Origin: an uncultured bacterium
GTDB lineage: Bacteria; Planctomycetota; Uabimicrobiia; Uabimicrobiales; JABWCH01
Assembly (NCBI GenBank): GCA_938003875.1
Contig: CALKWO010000276.1
Location: 1 to 15,064 of the forward strand
DNA: 15,064 nucleotides
Direction of reading: 5' to 3'
Below, one piece after another: positions 8,523-14,961 of this stretch. Under the pieces are notes generated by a model that was not told the DNA's origin, ran no database searches, and saw only the letters and a program-made list of their open reading frames with translations. The stretch's first letter is position 1. The number at the start of each line of letters is the position of its first letter. The position numbers and the translations under genes are program-made.

Positions 8523-10214
8523 TTAAGTTTTTTTGATTCCTACAATGGTAATATCGTCATACTGAGCAGCCTTGCCCATAAACCTTTGCAATTCTGCCAG
8601 AAGAGAGTTGCATACATCCTTAACAGGAAGATGACCATACTTTTCCACAAGCTTTTTGACGGCTTCTAGTTCCAGCATTTGTCCCTGCGAGTTGAAACAT
8701 TCTGTGACTCCATCGGTATACAGAACAATCATATCTTTTGGCTCTAAGTACAGGCATTCTTCCTTGAAAAATTTTTCTGCTTTTTTGATCATGCCCAGAA
8801 CAATTCCTCCTGTGCGAATGCATTCGCAGGTTTTTGTTTTGGCTCTGTAAATCAGAATATGCTCATGCCCTGCGCCTGTCCAATAGAATTTTTTTTCAAA
8901 AGCATTCCATTTCATGACGAGCATAGACATAAACATATCTTTTCTCGTATCAGCGACAAGGAGCTTATTCAATTCATCCAGGATTTTTTTTGTGTTTTTA
9001 CAGGAAAGAACCAAAGGTCGCAAGAAGCAGCGAGCCATTACCATGACAAGCCCTGCGGGAACACCTTTGCCAGAAACATCACCAATACAGATATAAAGCT
9101 CAGAATTGTCATCCGAAGGGATGAAGTCATAGTAATCTCCACCCACTTCTTTTGCAGGACGCATAAAGCCATACACTTCAATCCCTGGGACTGTAGGCAA
9201 AAATTTAGGCAAAAGCTCTTTTTGTATGTTGCTGGCAATATTGATTTCCTGCTCTATACGCTTTTTTTCTCCTAACTCTTGTACTAAAAGAGCATTTTCA
9301 ACGGCTAAAGCAGACTGCATGGCAATGGCCGTAATGAGGCGAAGATGCTCATCGCCAAAGATTTTTTCTGAGCGTGTGCAATCAATGTGAATGATGCCTA
9401 GAACCTCTTCATTTTTGCCTACAACGGGAACGCATATCGCAGCATGGATCTGCTGAGCGGCTATGGATGCTCCCATTTGGAAACGTTGGTCTTCCATAGC
9501 ATCTTTTGTTAGAATTCCTTCTTTGGTTTCCAAAACTTCTTTAATGATCGTTCTGGAACCCATGACTTTTTCATTTCCTTTTTCGCCTGATTTGCTTTCC
9601 TTACGCTTTTTAGAAGCCATAGGCCATAAACGGTTTGCCTTAGGGTCTCGCAGGAAAATAGTACCTCTATCCGCAGGCAGATGGTCAAAAATAATATCCA
9701 GCAGTTGAGAGAGAAGTTCTTTCAGCTCCAGCTTGGACATAATGGCATTGCTGACTTTCAGAAGCACTTCCATATACCGTGGGGCTTCTTTCGTTTGCGA
9801 AATGCTTTGTATAGCGACATCCGTTGTCTTAAAAAATTTCTGTCTGCTTTTAATAGAAAGACGCTTTTCTGGTTCTTCTTCTAGCTTGTCTAAACCTTGC
9901 AGTTCCCCTTTGACTTCTTGCTGAGGCAGATTTTCTTCGCCGTACAGCAGCATGGTGTTTCCTATGGTAATCATATCTCCATGAATGAGCTTTCTTTCCT
10001 GATGGATAATATGTCCATTCACCTGGACTTCATTTGCACCAATGCCAACGATATAATATACATCTCCTTTGGGGTAAATTTTGGCATGTTGCTCTTCGAT
10101 ATTGGCAAAGGGAAGTCGTATACTACATTCTTCAGACCTTCCTAAAAAATTCATTTTTGCAAGCTCAAAGGTTGTACCAACCCCTGTACCATCCATGATA
10201 ATTAGCTGAGACAA
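8523..10214 (-). CDS. FHA-GAF-PP2C (RsbU/SpoIIE-type) serine/threonine phosphatase
   Basis: This 563-residue cytoplasmic regulator has three parts. Residues ~1-100 form an FHA domain (LIIMDG opening, G25-R26-S, H43, VNG). About 140-310 form a GAF domain, including the DRGTIFLRD segment. About 335-563 form a PP2C/SpoIIE phosphatase with all metal-site motifs: VGGDYYDF (~356), GDVSGKG (~378), YTDGVTE (~498) and YDDITIV (~550). It should therefore be catalytically competent, probably dephosphorylating an anti-sigma-factor antagonist of the SpoIIAA/RsbV type; no such antagonist or anti-sigma kinase is present in the window. In the FHA domain, the usual Ser of the SxxH motif is replaced by Glu40. 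The start TTG 10214 has the strong SD GGAGGGG six bases upstream, whereas the earlier in-frame ATG 10229 has no SD and would add only five residues. It is the first gene of the minus-strand operon. Confidence 0.92.
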   Translation of the reverse strand: MSQLIIMDGTGVGTTFELAKMNFLGRSEECSIRLPFANIEEQHAKIYPKGDVYYIVGIGANEVQVNGHIIHQERKLIHGDMITIGNTMLLYGEENLPQQEVKGELQGLDKLEEEPEKRLSIKSRQKFFKTTDVAIQSISQTKEAPRYMEVLLKVSNAIMSKLELKELLSQLLDIIFDHLPADRGTIFLRDPKANRLWPMASKKRKESKSGEKGNEKVMGSRTIIKEVLETKEGILTKDAMEDQRFQMGASIAAQQIHAAICVPVVGKNEEVLGIIHIDCTRSEKIFGDEHLRLITAIAMQSALAVENALLVQELGEKKRIEQEINIASNIQKELLPKFLPTVPGIEVYGFMRPAKEVGGDYYDFIPSDDNSELYICIGDVSGKGVPAGLVMVMARCFLRPLVLSCKNTKKILDELNKLLVADTRKDMFMSMLVMKWNAFEKKFYWTGAGHEHILIYRAKTKTCECIRTGGIVLGMIKKAEKFFKEECLYLEPKDMIVLYTDGVTECFNSQGQMLELEAVKKLVEKYGHLPVKDVCNSLLAELQRFMGKAAQYDDITIVGIKKT

Positions 10215-10337
10215 TTTTTTCCCCTCCATGTAGAAGTATGTTATTGTTTTCGCAAAACGTCAGAAAAATTTACGTTTTTTTTATATTTCATTTTTCTTAA
10301 TTTTAGTTAAAAACTGTAATAGTCAGAATGTTCTTGT

Positions 10338-10380
10338 GCAAAATGAGCAGTGCTATAAAATAGCATCTGCTCCATTTTGC
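10338..10380. repeat. Long imperfect hairpin (18-19 bp stem)
   Basis: The left arm GCAAAATGAGCAGTGCTA (10338-10355) pairs with 10361-10380 over 18 bp. Two single-base bulges (T10366 and C10372) interrupt the right arm, and the loop is TAAAA, or three bases if one more A-T pair forms. No T-tract follows on either strand, so it is not a classical terminator. It may be a structured RNA, a cruciform site or a remnant of a small mobile element. Confidence 0.75.
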
Positions 10381-10382
10381 GG

Positions 10383-10434
10383 TTGAGACATATTTACAGA
10401 TAGGCTCTTATGCTGCCTTTTGAAATATGTTCAA
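10383..10434. repeat. Second hairpin immediately after the first
   Basis: TTGAGACATATTT (10383-10395) pairs with AAATATGTTCAA (10423-10434) over 12 bp with one bulged G. Inside its loop, CAGATA (10397-10402) can pair with TATgCTG (10409-10415). Only two bases separate it from the preceding hairpin, so the two may form one structured unit. Confidence 0.6.
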
Positions 10435-10561
10435 CATCATTTTGGCTAAAACAATTTTAGTTAAAAACATAATTATTATCAAGTATTATTCTTACTATAT
10501 CTCTTGATATTCTTCTTTCTAATTGATATACTAGGTAAAATTTTCGTTTTATCAAGGAAAT

Positions 10562-10590
10562 TTGTTTTTATAAAAAAAAATATCTATACA
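10562..10590 (+). promoter_or_regulatory. Candidate sigma-70-type promoter of the sigma-54 activator gene
   Basis: TTGTTT (10562-10567) and TATACA (10585-10590) are separated by 17 bases, giving a reasonable -35/-10 pair. Transcription would start near 10597, only a few bases before the SD at 10601-10606, and so leave a very short leader. The region is AT-rich, so chance matches are easy. Confidence 0.35.
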
Positions 10591-10600
10591 TTTCCTGTTC

Positions 10601-10616
10601 AAGGAGTAGAAAAATT
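10601..10616 (+). promoter_or_regulatory. SD followed by in-frame ATT, possible AUU start
   Basis: AAGGAG (10601-10606) is followed by a seven-base spacer and ATT (10614-10616), which is in frame with the sigma-54 activator. No ATG, GTG or TTG in that frame is suitably placed after this SD. The 17 codons between here and TTG 10665 read as plausible helix (QHEKENDLLALLCSFSRIF across the junction). Confidence 0.45.
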
Positions 10617-10664
10617 TCCAGGCCTAAAAATCTTCAACATGAAAAAGAGAATGATCTTCTTGCC

Positions 10665-11861
10665 TTGCTTTGTTCTTTTTCTCGAATTTTCTTAGAGAAA
10701 AAAGATAGGATTTCTCAATGGGAGCTGGCAATTCATTCTATCGTACAATTCCAAAATCTAAAAGCAGCAGGCATCTTTAGTGAAAAAAATTTAGAAAAGC
10801 CTATTCTGCAAGAAGGAAGTCCCCAGAACGACTGGCATGAAGTAGGAAGATACAACAGTCCTCAGAAGATAGAAGAAAATCTGTGGATACTTTCTCTGAA
10901 GTTGCCTGAAAAAAATATTTTGCATATAGAAAAAAAAGACAATTTCACACTGGATGAAATGAACTTTGTAAATATTGTCTACCATTTTTTGCTTTTAGCT
11001 AATAAGGCATATAAAGAAAACATAGAGATACCAGAAGAAATTCCCCAGACAGAAGAAAAACACAATCTAACCAGAAGATCCCTTCTTTTTCCTTATCATG
11101 AAATCATAGGAGAAAGCCCAAAGCTCATTTCTGTTCTTTCTACAATAGATAAAATAAGCACAACAGAAATCAGCGTTTTAATCCAGGGCGAAAGTGGAAC
11201 AGGAAAAGAATTGGTTGCCAGAGCAATCCATGAATACAGCCCTAGAAAGCAAAAAATTTTTGTAACGGAAAATTGTGCCGCCATACCAGAAACACTTTTA
11301 GAAAGTGAACTATTTGGATATACAAGAGGTGCTTTTACAGGGGCATACCAGGATAAAAAAGGTTTGTTTGAAATAGCAGACAAAGGTACCCTGTTTCTGG
11401 ATGAAGTAGGGGATATGAGCCTCTCCATGCAAAAAAAACTTTTGCGAGCTTTACAAAATGGAGAAATAAGACAGGTAGGCGGAAAGCAAAATAAAAAAGT
11501 AGACGTAAGGATACTGGCTGCAACCAACAAAAATTTAAAACAGGCTATGGAAAAAGGCCTTTTCAGAGAAGACCTCTACTATCGTCTCAATGTGGTGAAT
11601 CTAGTTATACCTCCCTTACGAGAGAGAAAAGAAGATATTCTGATTCTTTTTCAATATTTTTTGAAAAAAAATGCACAGTCTATGGGAATACAAAAGATTC
11701 CTTCTTATACAAAAGAAGTAGAAGAAATTTTATACCATTACAACTGGCCTGGAAATATCAGAGAAATGCAAAATGAAGTTAAGAGAATTCTGGCGTTACT
11801 GGAAGGAGATTGTATTTTACCTTGCAATTTGTCCTTTCATTCATCCAAGAATATATCATAA
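10665..11861 (+). CDS. Sigma-54-dependent AAA+ activator lacking a DNA-binding domain
   Basis: From the first conventional start (TTG 10665) the product is 398 residues. Residues ~1-135 look like a degenerate GAF-type sensor, ending in a helix FTLDEMNFVNIVYHFLLLAN. The rest is a sigma-54 interaction AAA+ domain: Walker A GESGTGKE (175-182), GAFTGA loop (222-227), Walker B GTLFLDE (241-247), RILAATN sensor, FREDLYYRLN arginine-finger region and WPGNIRE (361-367). All ATPase and sigma-54 contact motifs are intact. The protein stops about 30 residues after WPGNIRE with no Fis-type helix-turn-helix, so it should act from solution, as described for Chlamydia CtcC or Helicobacter FlgR, or through a partner. 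TTG 10665 has no good SD. The open frame extends to 10539, and an SD plus ATT at 10614 may be the true start, adding 17 residues. It is divergent from the FHA-GAF-PP2C operon, 47 bases before the next gene. Confidence 0.9.
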   Translation: MLCSFSRIFLEKKDRISQWELAIHSIVQFQNLKAAGIFSEKNLEKPILQEGSPQNDWHEVGRYNSPQKIEENLWILSLKLPEKNILHIEKKDNFTLDEMNFVNIVYHFLLLANKAYKENIEIPEEIPQTEEKHNLTRRSLLFPYHEIIGESPKLISVLSTIDKISTTEISVLIQGESGTGKELVARAIHEYSPRKQKIFVTENCAAIPETLLESELFGYTRGAFTGAYQDKKGLFEIADKGTLFLDEVGDMSLSMQKKLLRALQNGEIRQVGGKQNKKVDVRILAATNKNLKQAMEKGLFREDLYYRLNVVNLVIPPLRERKEDILILFQYFLKKNAQSMGIQKIPSYTKEVEEILYHYNWPGNIREMQNEVKRILALLEGDCILPCNLSFHSSKNIS

Positions 11862-11874
11862 TTAATCATGATAT
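11853..11874. repeat. Perfect 7-bp AT-rich inverted repeat at the stop codon
   Basis: ATATCAT (11853-11859) and ATGATAT (11868-11874) flank AATTAATC, overlapping the TAA stop of the sigma-54 activator gene. The stem has low GC and no adjacent T-tract, so termination is doubtful. It could be an operator for the downstream envelope genes, but chance is possible in such AT-rich DNA. Confidence 0.35.
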
Positions 11875-11908
11875 GACACCATAAAAATTTTTAAGAGGAG
11901 AAAAAATT

Positions 11909-13072
11909 ATGAAATATCTGGCAGTTCTAGTTTTTTTCGTCAGTCTATGCCATGCTCAGCCTAAATATTGGGAATTGCAGCAAGGAGAGTTGGAAAAAAT
12001 TGTAAGAGAGTCCGACCTGATAGTCATTGGAACAGTATCTCAACATAATAAATCACAACTTCATATAAAAATCGCAGAAGTATTGCAAGGCCCCCAAAGA
12101 CTCAGCAGAATTCTTTGCAATATGAAGCCAGCAATGGAAGACGAGATTAAAGACATAGATACCAGCAGGGAATATCTTTGCTTTCTTAAACAAGAAAATG
12201 ACTATGAACGCTTTTCTCTGTTTTCTCCCAGAAGTGTTCTGAAAAACGATCTGTTTCTGGCTGGCAGAGTAAGAAAAGAAGTCATGAAATGGAAAGTAGA
12301 AAGATCAGATTATATTGCTTCAGGAATTGTAAATTCCATCAAACAAACTCTGACCGATAAGGGCGATTTTAACGTTATCGCTCAATGCACATTGCAAAAA
12401 AATTTCAAAGGGGAACTGCCTGCCACTTTTGAAATAGAATATGTCCATGCTCCTAAGGCCTATCCCATCCCTTCTTATTTATTCGAAAATATAGACTATG
12501 TCTTTTTTCTTAAAAAATTGCCTGGTCAGGAAGCCTATTCCATGATGAATCTTTATGAAGGTGCGTACCCTCAAAGATTATACTTCCTTAAAGATATCAA
12601 ACTGGTCACAGGAGTAGAAAATCGCTTTGATGAGGTAGCAGGACAGACCGTGAAAGGAATTCGCGTTTTTGCAAGGTTGCAAAATGAAACAGTAAAAAAA
12701 GACGAAAGCATCATCATCAATGTTCTTTTGCAAAACGATTCAGATAAAGAAATCGAAATATACCAAAATCAGGCTTCCTATTTTATTTTATTTCATATTA
12801 TCGATGATGATGGTAAAATACTAGCTACAAAATATCCTAAAAAAAATAGCGTTCCTGCTCTTCAGGCAAACTATTTTATGAAACTTGCCTCTAAGCAATA
12901 TTTCTTTTTGCCTTCTTTCAATCTTCAGGAATATTGCTTGCTAAAAGAAGGCAAATATAGTATTTATGTAGAGTATGATCTTCCCTGGGAATACTCTGGT
13001 AAAACAATAGGAAAGTCTGCCTGGACAGGCAAGGCTTTAAGCAATAAAATCGAAATCAACATTAGTGAATAA
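11909..13072 (+). CDS. Secreted protein with two TIMP/NTR-like repeats, function unknown
   Basis: The 387-residue product has a signal peptide ending in LCHA-QP. Two similar units follow. The first begins ESDLIVIGTV (~34) and the second RSDYIASGIV (~131). Each continues with a beta-strand pattern, a KG/QG turn and a YLCFLK or YVFFLK strand, as in small OB-fold/NTR-like domains often found in secreted bacterial proteins. Residues ~240-387 form a separate beta-rich, Ig-like domain (VRIFARLQN-type strand followed by SIIINVLLQNDSDKEIEI). I do not recognise a named family, and the NTR comparison is by pattern only. SD AAGAGGAG lies eight bases before ATG 11909. The next gene starts 11 bases after the stop, so the two are in one operon. 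Confidence 0.82.
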   Translation: MKYLAVLVFFVSLCHAQPKYWELQQGELEKIVRESDLIVIGTVSQHNKSQLHIKIAEVLQGPQRLSRILCNMKPAMEDEIKDIDTSREYLCFLKQENDYERFSLFSPRSVLKNDLFLAGRVRKEVMKWKVERSDYIASGIVNSIKQTLTDKGDFNVIAQCTLQKNFKGELPATFEIEYVHAPKAYPIPSYLFENIDYVFFLKKLPGQEAYSMMNLYEGAYPQRLYFLKDIKLVTGVENRFDEVAGQTVKGIRVFARLQNETVKKDESIIINVLLQNDSDKEIEIYQNQASYFILFHIIDDDGKILATKYPKKNSVPALQANYFMKLASKQYFFLPSFNLQEYCLLKEGKYSIYVEYDLPWEYSGKTIGKSAWTGKALSNKIEINISE

Positions 13073-13083
13073 AGGTGAATGGT

Positions 13084-13875
13084 ATGTTAAAGCGAAAAAT
13101 ATTGTTTGTAATATTAGGCATTCTTTTTCTATTGGAAAGTTGTATATATACACAAGAGCAAAGCCCATTCGATGCATACACTATAGTTAAAAGCTGTATA
13201 GAAAGCCATGGTGGGGCTAAAAAATTCAATGAAATTCATGATATATATGCAAAATTGCTAGTGAAATCTTACACCAAAGATGGAGTATTCGAAAACAGGC
13301 TGCATGAATATTTTAGAAAACCAGATAAGCTCAGAATAGAGATGGAACCAGAAAAAGGCTCTCCTACAATCCTTAGCTGGGATGGACAAAATGTCTATCG
13401 TTTTGTTAAGGATAAAGCGGAAAAAAGCGATGATCAAAAGCTGGCAGAGCATATTCAGGAAAGCCTGCGGTTTATCAGGCTTATGGTGCTTACTAATTTA
13501 CTCAAAGATAGTACGTTGAAGTATGAAAGGCATTTGCAGGAAAAAAATGTTCATATCATTTCCCAAACAGATACCAAAGGCGAAAAGATATGGCTTTGGA
13601 TATCAGGAAATGACTTCCGTTTGCAAGGAGCTAAGTTTCATTTTCTTGGAGACCAAAAGGCTTTCAATATAATGTTTATCCAGCATCATGAATTTGAAGG
13701 AATGATTTTGCCCCGCTATACCAAATTGTATCGAGAAAATGAGTTGGTTATGGAAGCATGGCTAAGCCTGGCTAGAACCAATGCACTGGAAAATAAGGAT
13801 GAATTTTTTTCCGATCTTACGGAAAAAGCTAGATTAAAAAGTATTGCAACATCTCCTCATCGTAGAGGAAATTAA
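13084..13875 (+). CDS. LolA-like lipoprotein
   Basis: The product is 263 residues. A basic N-terminus (MLKRK) and hydrophobic core lead to LLES-C20; Glu at -2 is unusual for a lipobox, so lipidation is likely but not certain. The mature part starts with a family-like helix (AYTIVKSCIESHGGAKKFNEI), then antiparallel strands including FRKPDKLRIEM and SWDGQNVYRF, the pattern of the LolA/LolB half-barrel fold and related outer-membrane lipoprotein-sorting proteins. Such folds bind lipid or lipoprotein acyl chains, but this copy need not be the true LolA. Start ATG 13084 is chosen because AGGTGA (13073-13078) is five bases upstream; the GTG at 13075 lies within that SD. The SD overlaps the previous stop codon, which implies coupling. 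Confidence 0.8.
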   Translation: MLKRKILFVILGILFLLESCIYTQEQSPFDAYTIVKSCIESHGGAKKFNEIHDIYAKLLVKSYTKDGVFENRLHEYFRKPDKLRIEMEPEKGSPTILSWDGQNVYRFVKDKAEKSDDQKLAEHIQESLRFIRLMVLTNLLKDSTLKYERHLQEKNVHIISQTDTKGEKIWLWISGNDFRLQGAKFHFLGDQKAFNIMFIQHHEFEGMILPRYTKLYRENELVMEAWLSLARTNALENKDEFFSDLTEKARLKSIATSPHRRGN

Positions 13876-13910
13876 TTTTTTGCTAAAGGAATATTTTGAT
13901 GGAGAAAGCT

Positions 13911-14570
13911 ATGAAAACATTTGTATGTATATGTCTTATGTTGAGCTTGATAGTAGGAGGATGCAAAAGCCAGCCCAAGGAAGAATCTCCTGTTGCTAAA
14001 CAAAATAAAGAAATAAAGCAAGAGACCGAACCCAAAGAAGTAGTGAAAGAAAAAGTAGCACCCAAAGTAGATGAGGTCAAGCCAGCCCAGATTGAGCCAC
14101 AAGAAGATCCTAACGTAAACTGGGAAGAAAGAGAAATGCAAGAGCAAGAGTGGGAAGATGCCAGAGCCCTCTATGTTTTGCAATATTTGAATAAACCAGC
14201 ATCTATCGTTTGGGGACTAAAAAATTCCATACCTAAAGGAGTTGCCTTTTATTTAGAAAAGGGATATGGGATTTACTGGAATCCTTCTTCTACCAAAAGA
14301 CCCAAAGATTTAGAAACAGGCTTTCTGTACGCCCGTCTCAAAAGAGAAGAAAATTTACAAGAAAGCTTACAATCTCTTGAAAAGCTCGGAAAAGGAGAAC
14401 ACTATTATTTGCTGGCTTACATAACAGCATGGCATTATTGTCTGAATGGTAAAAATAAGCAAGCCAAACAACTCCTGGAAGAAGAAAATCTGGCCAAAAA
14501 CCTGGTTGCTTATGGCATAGAAATACCAGAAGAACAGATTGCCCTATTGCTTGCCAAAGCACAAGAGTAA
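13911..14570 (+). CDS. Small lipoprotein with charged linker and helical C-terminal domain
   Basis: The 219-residue product carries a convincing lipoprotein signal: Lys2, a hydrophobic stretch and VGG-C18. Residues ~19-70 form a Lys/Glu/Pro-rich linker, typical of lipoproteins that span the periplasm or extend from a membrane. The remainder is helical, with a TPR-like pair of helices near the end (HYYLLAYITAWHYCLNGKNK). No family was recognised. ATG 13911 has GGAG six bases upstream. An earlier ATG at 13899, behind AAAGGA, would add four residues and cannot be excluded. It follows the LolA-like gene by 35 bases and is probably the last gene of the plus-strand operon. Confidence 0.8.
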   Translation: MKTFVCICLMLSLIVGGCKSQPKEESPVAKQNKEIKQETEPKEVVKEKVAPKVDEVKPAQIEPQEDPNVNWEEREMQEQEWEDARALYVLQYLNKPASIVWGLKNSIPKGVAFYLEKGYGIYWNPSSTKRPKDLETGFLYARLKREENLQESLQSLEKLGKGEHYYLLAYITAWHYCLNGKNKQAKQLLEEENLAKNLVAYGIEIPEEQIALLLAKAQE

Positions 14571-14744
14571 GCATACATCTTGAATCGTAGCCGATCTAGG
14601 TGATGAGACAATAGTCTTTTGACAAAATAAAAAAAAGAACCACGAATCAGCTTTGCAGTGAGGAATGAACCTAAACTCAAACCTAGACCTAAACTTCGTT
14701 GCTGTTAACCTAACACGGATAAACCGTAACCAAAAAGAAAAAAA
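14571..14744. other. Gene-free stretch with dispersed-repeat fragments
   Basis: No coding frame can be supported here. GAACCACGAAT at 14637-14647 resembles a widespread intergenic repeat (from memory), and GTGGTTC, its partial complement, forms the very first bases of the window. ACCTAAACT is repeated at 14669-14677 and 14687-14695 within a CTAAAC-rich stretch. I saw no convincing terminator after the lipoprotein gene. Confidence 0.4.
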
Positions 14745-14827
14745 TTTACCGCAGAGACGCAGAGGTCGCAGAGAAAAGTTTTTATATTTATTATTTCTCT
14801 CTGCGTTCTGCGCGTCTCTGCGGTGAA
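14745..14827. repeat. Dispersed CCGCAGAGACGCAGAG-type repeat forming a long hairpin
   Basis: The left arm (14745-14777) begins TTTACCGCAGAGACGC and ends GCAGAGAAA. The right arm (14794-14827) is its imperfect reverse complement, ending GCGTCTCTGCGGTGAAA. The stem covers about 30 positions with small gaps around a 16-base AT-rich loop. From general knowledge, this GC-rich palindromic repeat recurs between genes in many unrelated environmental bacteria. It may terminate transcription of the plus-strand operon. Confidence 0.8.
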
Positions 14828-14961
14828 AAATCTTTACACTTTTACATGAGATTTCAGTCGTAACACTGGATTTGCTTTGCAAAAAGACAAAGACAAGTTT
14901 TCTTTTTATGCCTTGCGACACTGTTTTTATTCCTTCCAGGATGCTTCACCTCCGCTCTTGA

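Larger units (their letters stand above)
10299..10468. repeat. Three ATTTTRGYTAAAA boxes, two in an exact 16-bp direct repeat
   Basis: AATTTTAGTTAAAAAC occurs exactly at 10299-10314 and 10453-10468. A third, diverged copy, ATTTTGGCTAAAAC, lies at 10439-10452, in tandem with the second. The core TTTTA-GT-TAAAA is itself a short inverted repeat. Position between divergent regulators suggests operator sites for a dimeric DNA-binding protein; ends of a small mobile element are an alternative. Confidence 0.6.
10215..10613. promoter_or_regulatory. Divergent intergenic region with dense inverted repeats
   Basis: About 400 bases without a supportable gene separate two divergent regulators. On the PP2C side there are GTTTT-CGC-AAAAC at 10246-10258 and the pair AAAACGT/ACGTTTT (10254-10260 and 10272-10278), the latter followed by a T-run on the plus strand. 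The middle holds two hairpins between ATTTTRGYTAAAA boxes, listed separately. The right part carries a candidate promoter for the plus-strand gene. I found no convincing -24/-12 (sigma-54) promoter and no clear promoter for the minus-strand operon. Confidence 0.55.

Noticed and set aside
8859..9275. 138-codon plus-strand open frame
   Set aside because: It lies fully antisense to the PP2C domain, whose catalytic motifs are intact on the minus strand.
10403..10419. GG-N10-GC spacing on the minus strand, resembling a sigma-54 promoter
   Set aside because: Only the invariant dinucleotides match; TGGCACG and TTGC are otherwise poorly kept, and it lies inside a hairpin loop.
10639..10695. Short frame from ATG 10639 with a signal-peptide-like start (MKKRMIFLPCFV)
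   Set aside because: It ends after 18 codons, has no SD and overlaps the probable N-terminus of the sigma-54 activator in another frame.
11875..11908. AAAAATTTTT stretch as a terminator after the sigma-54 activator
   Set aside because: The stem would be purely A-T with no loop, and it lies immediately before the SD of the next gene.
14544..14921. 125-codon minus-strand open frame
   Set aside because: It runs through the dispersed repeat hairpin, giving the typical spurious RRDAQNAER/SLRPLRLCG translation, and has no SD or domain.
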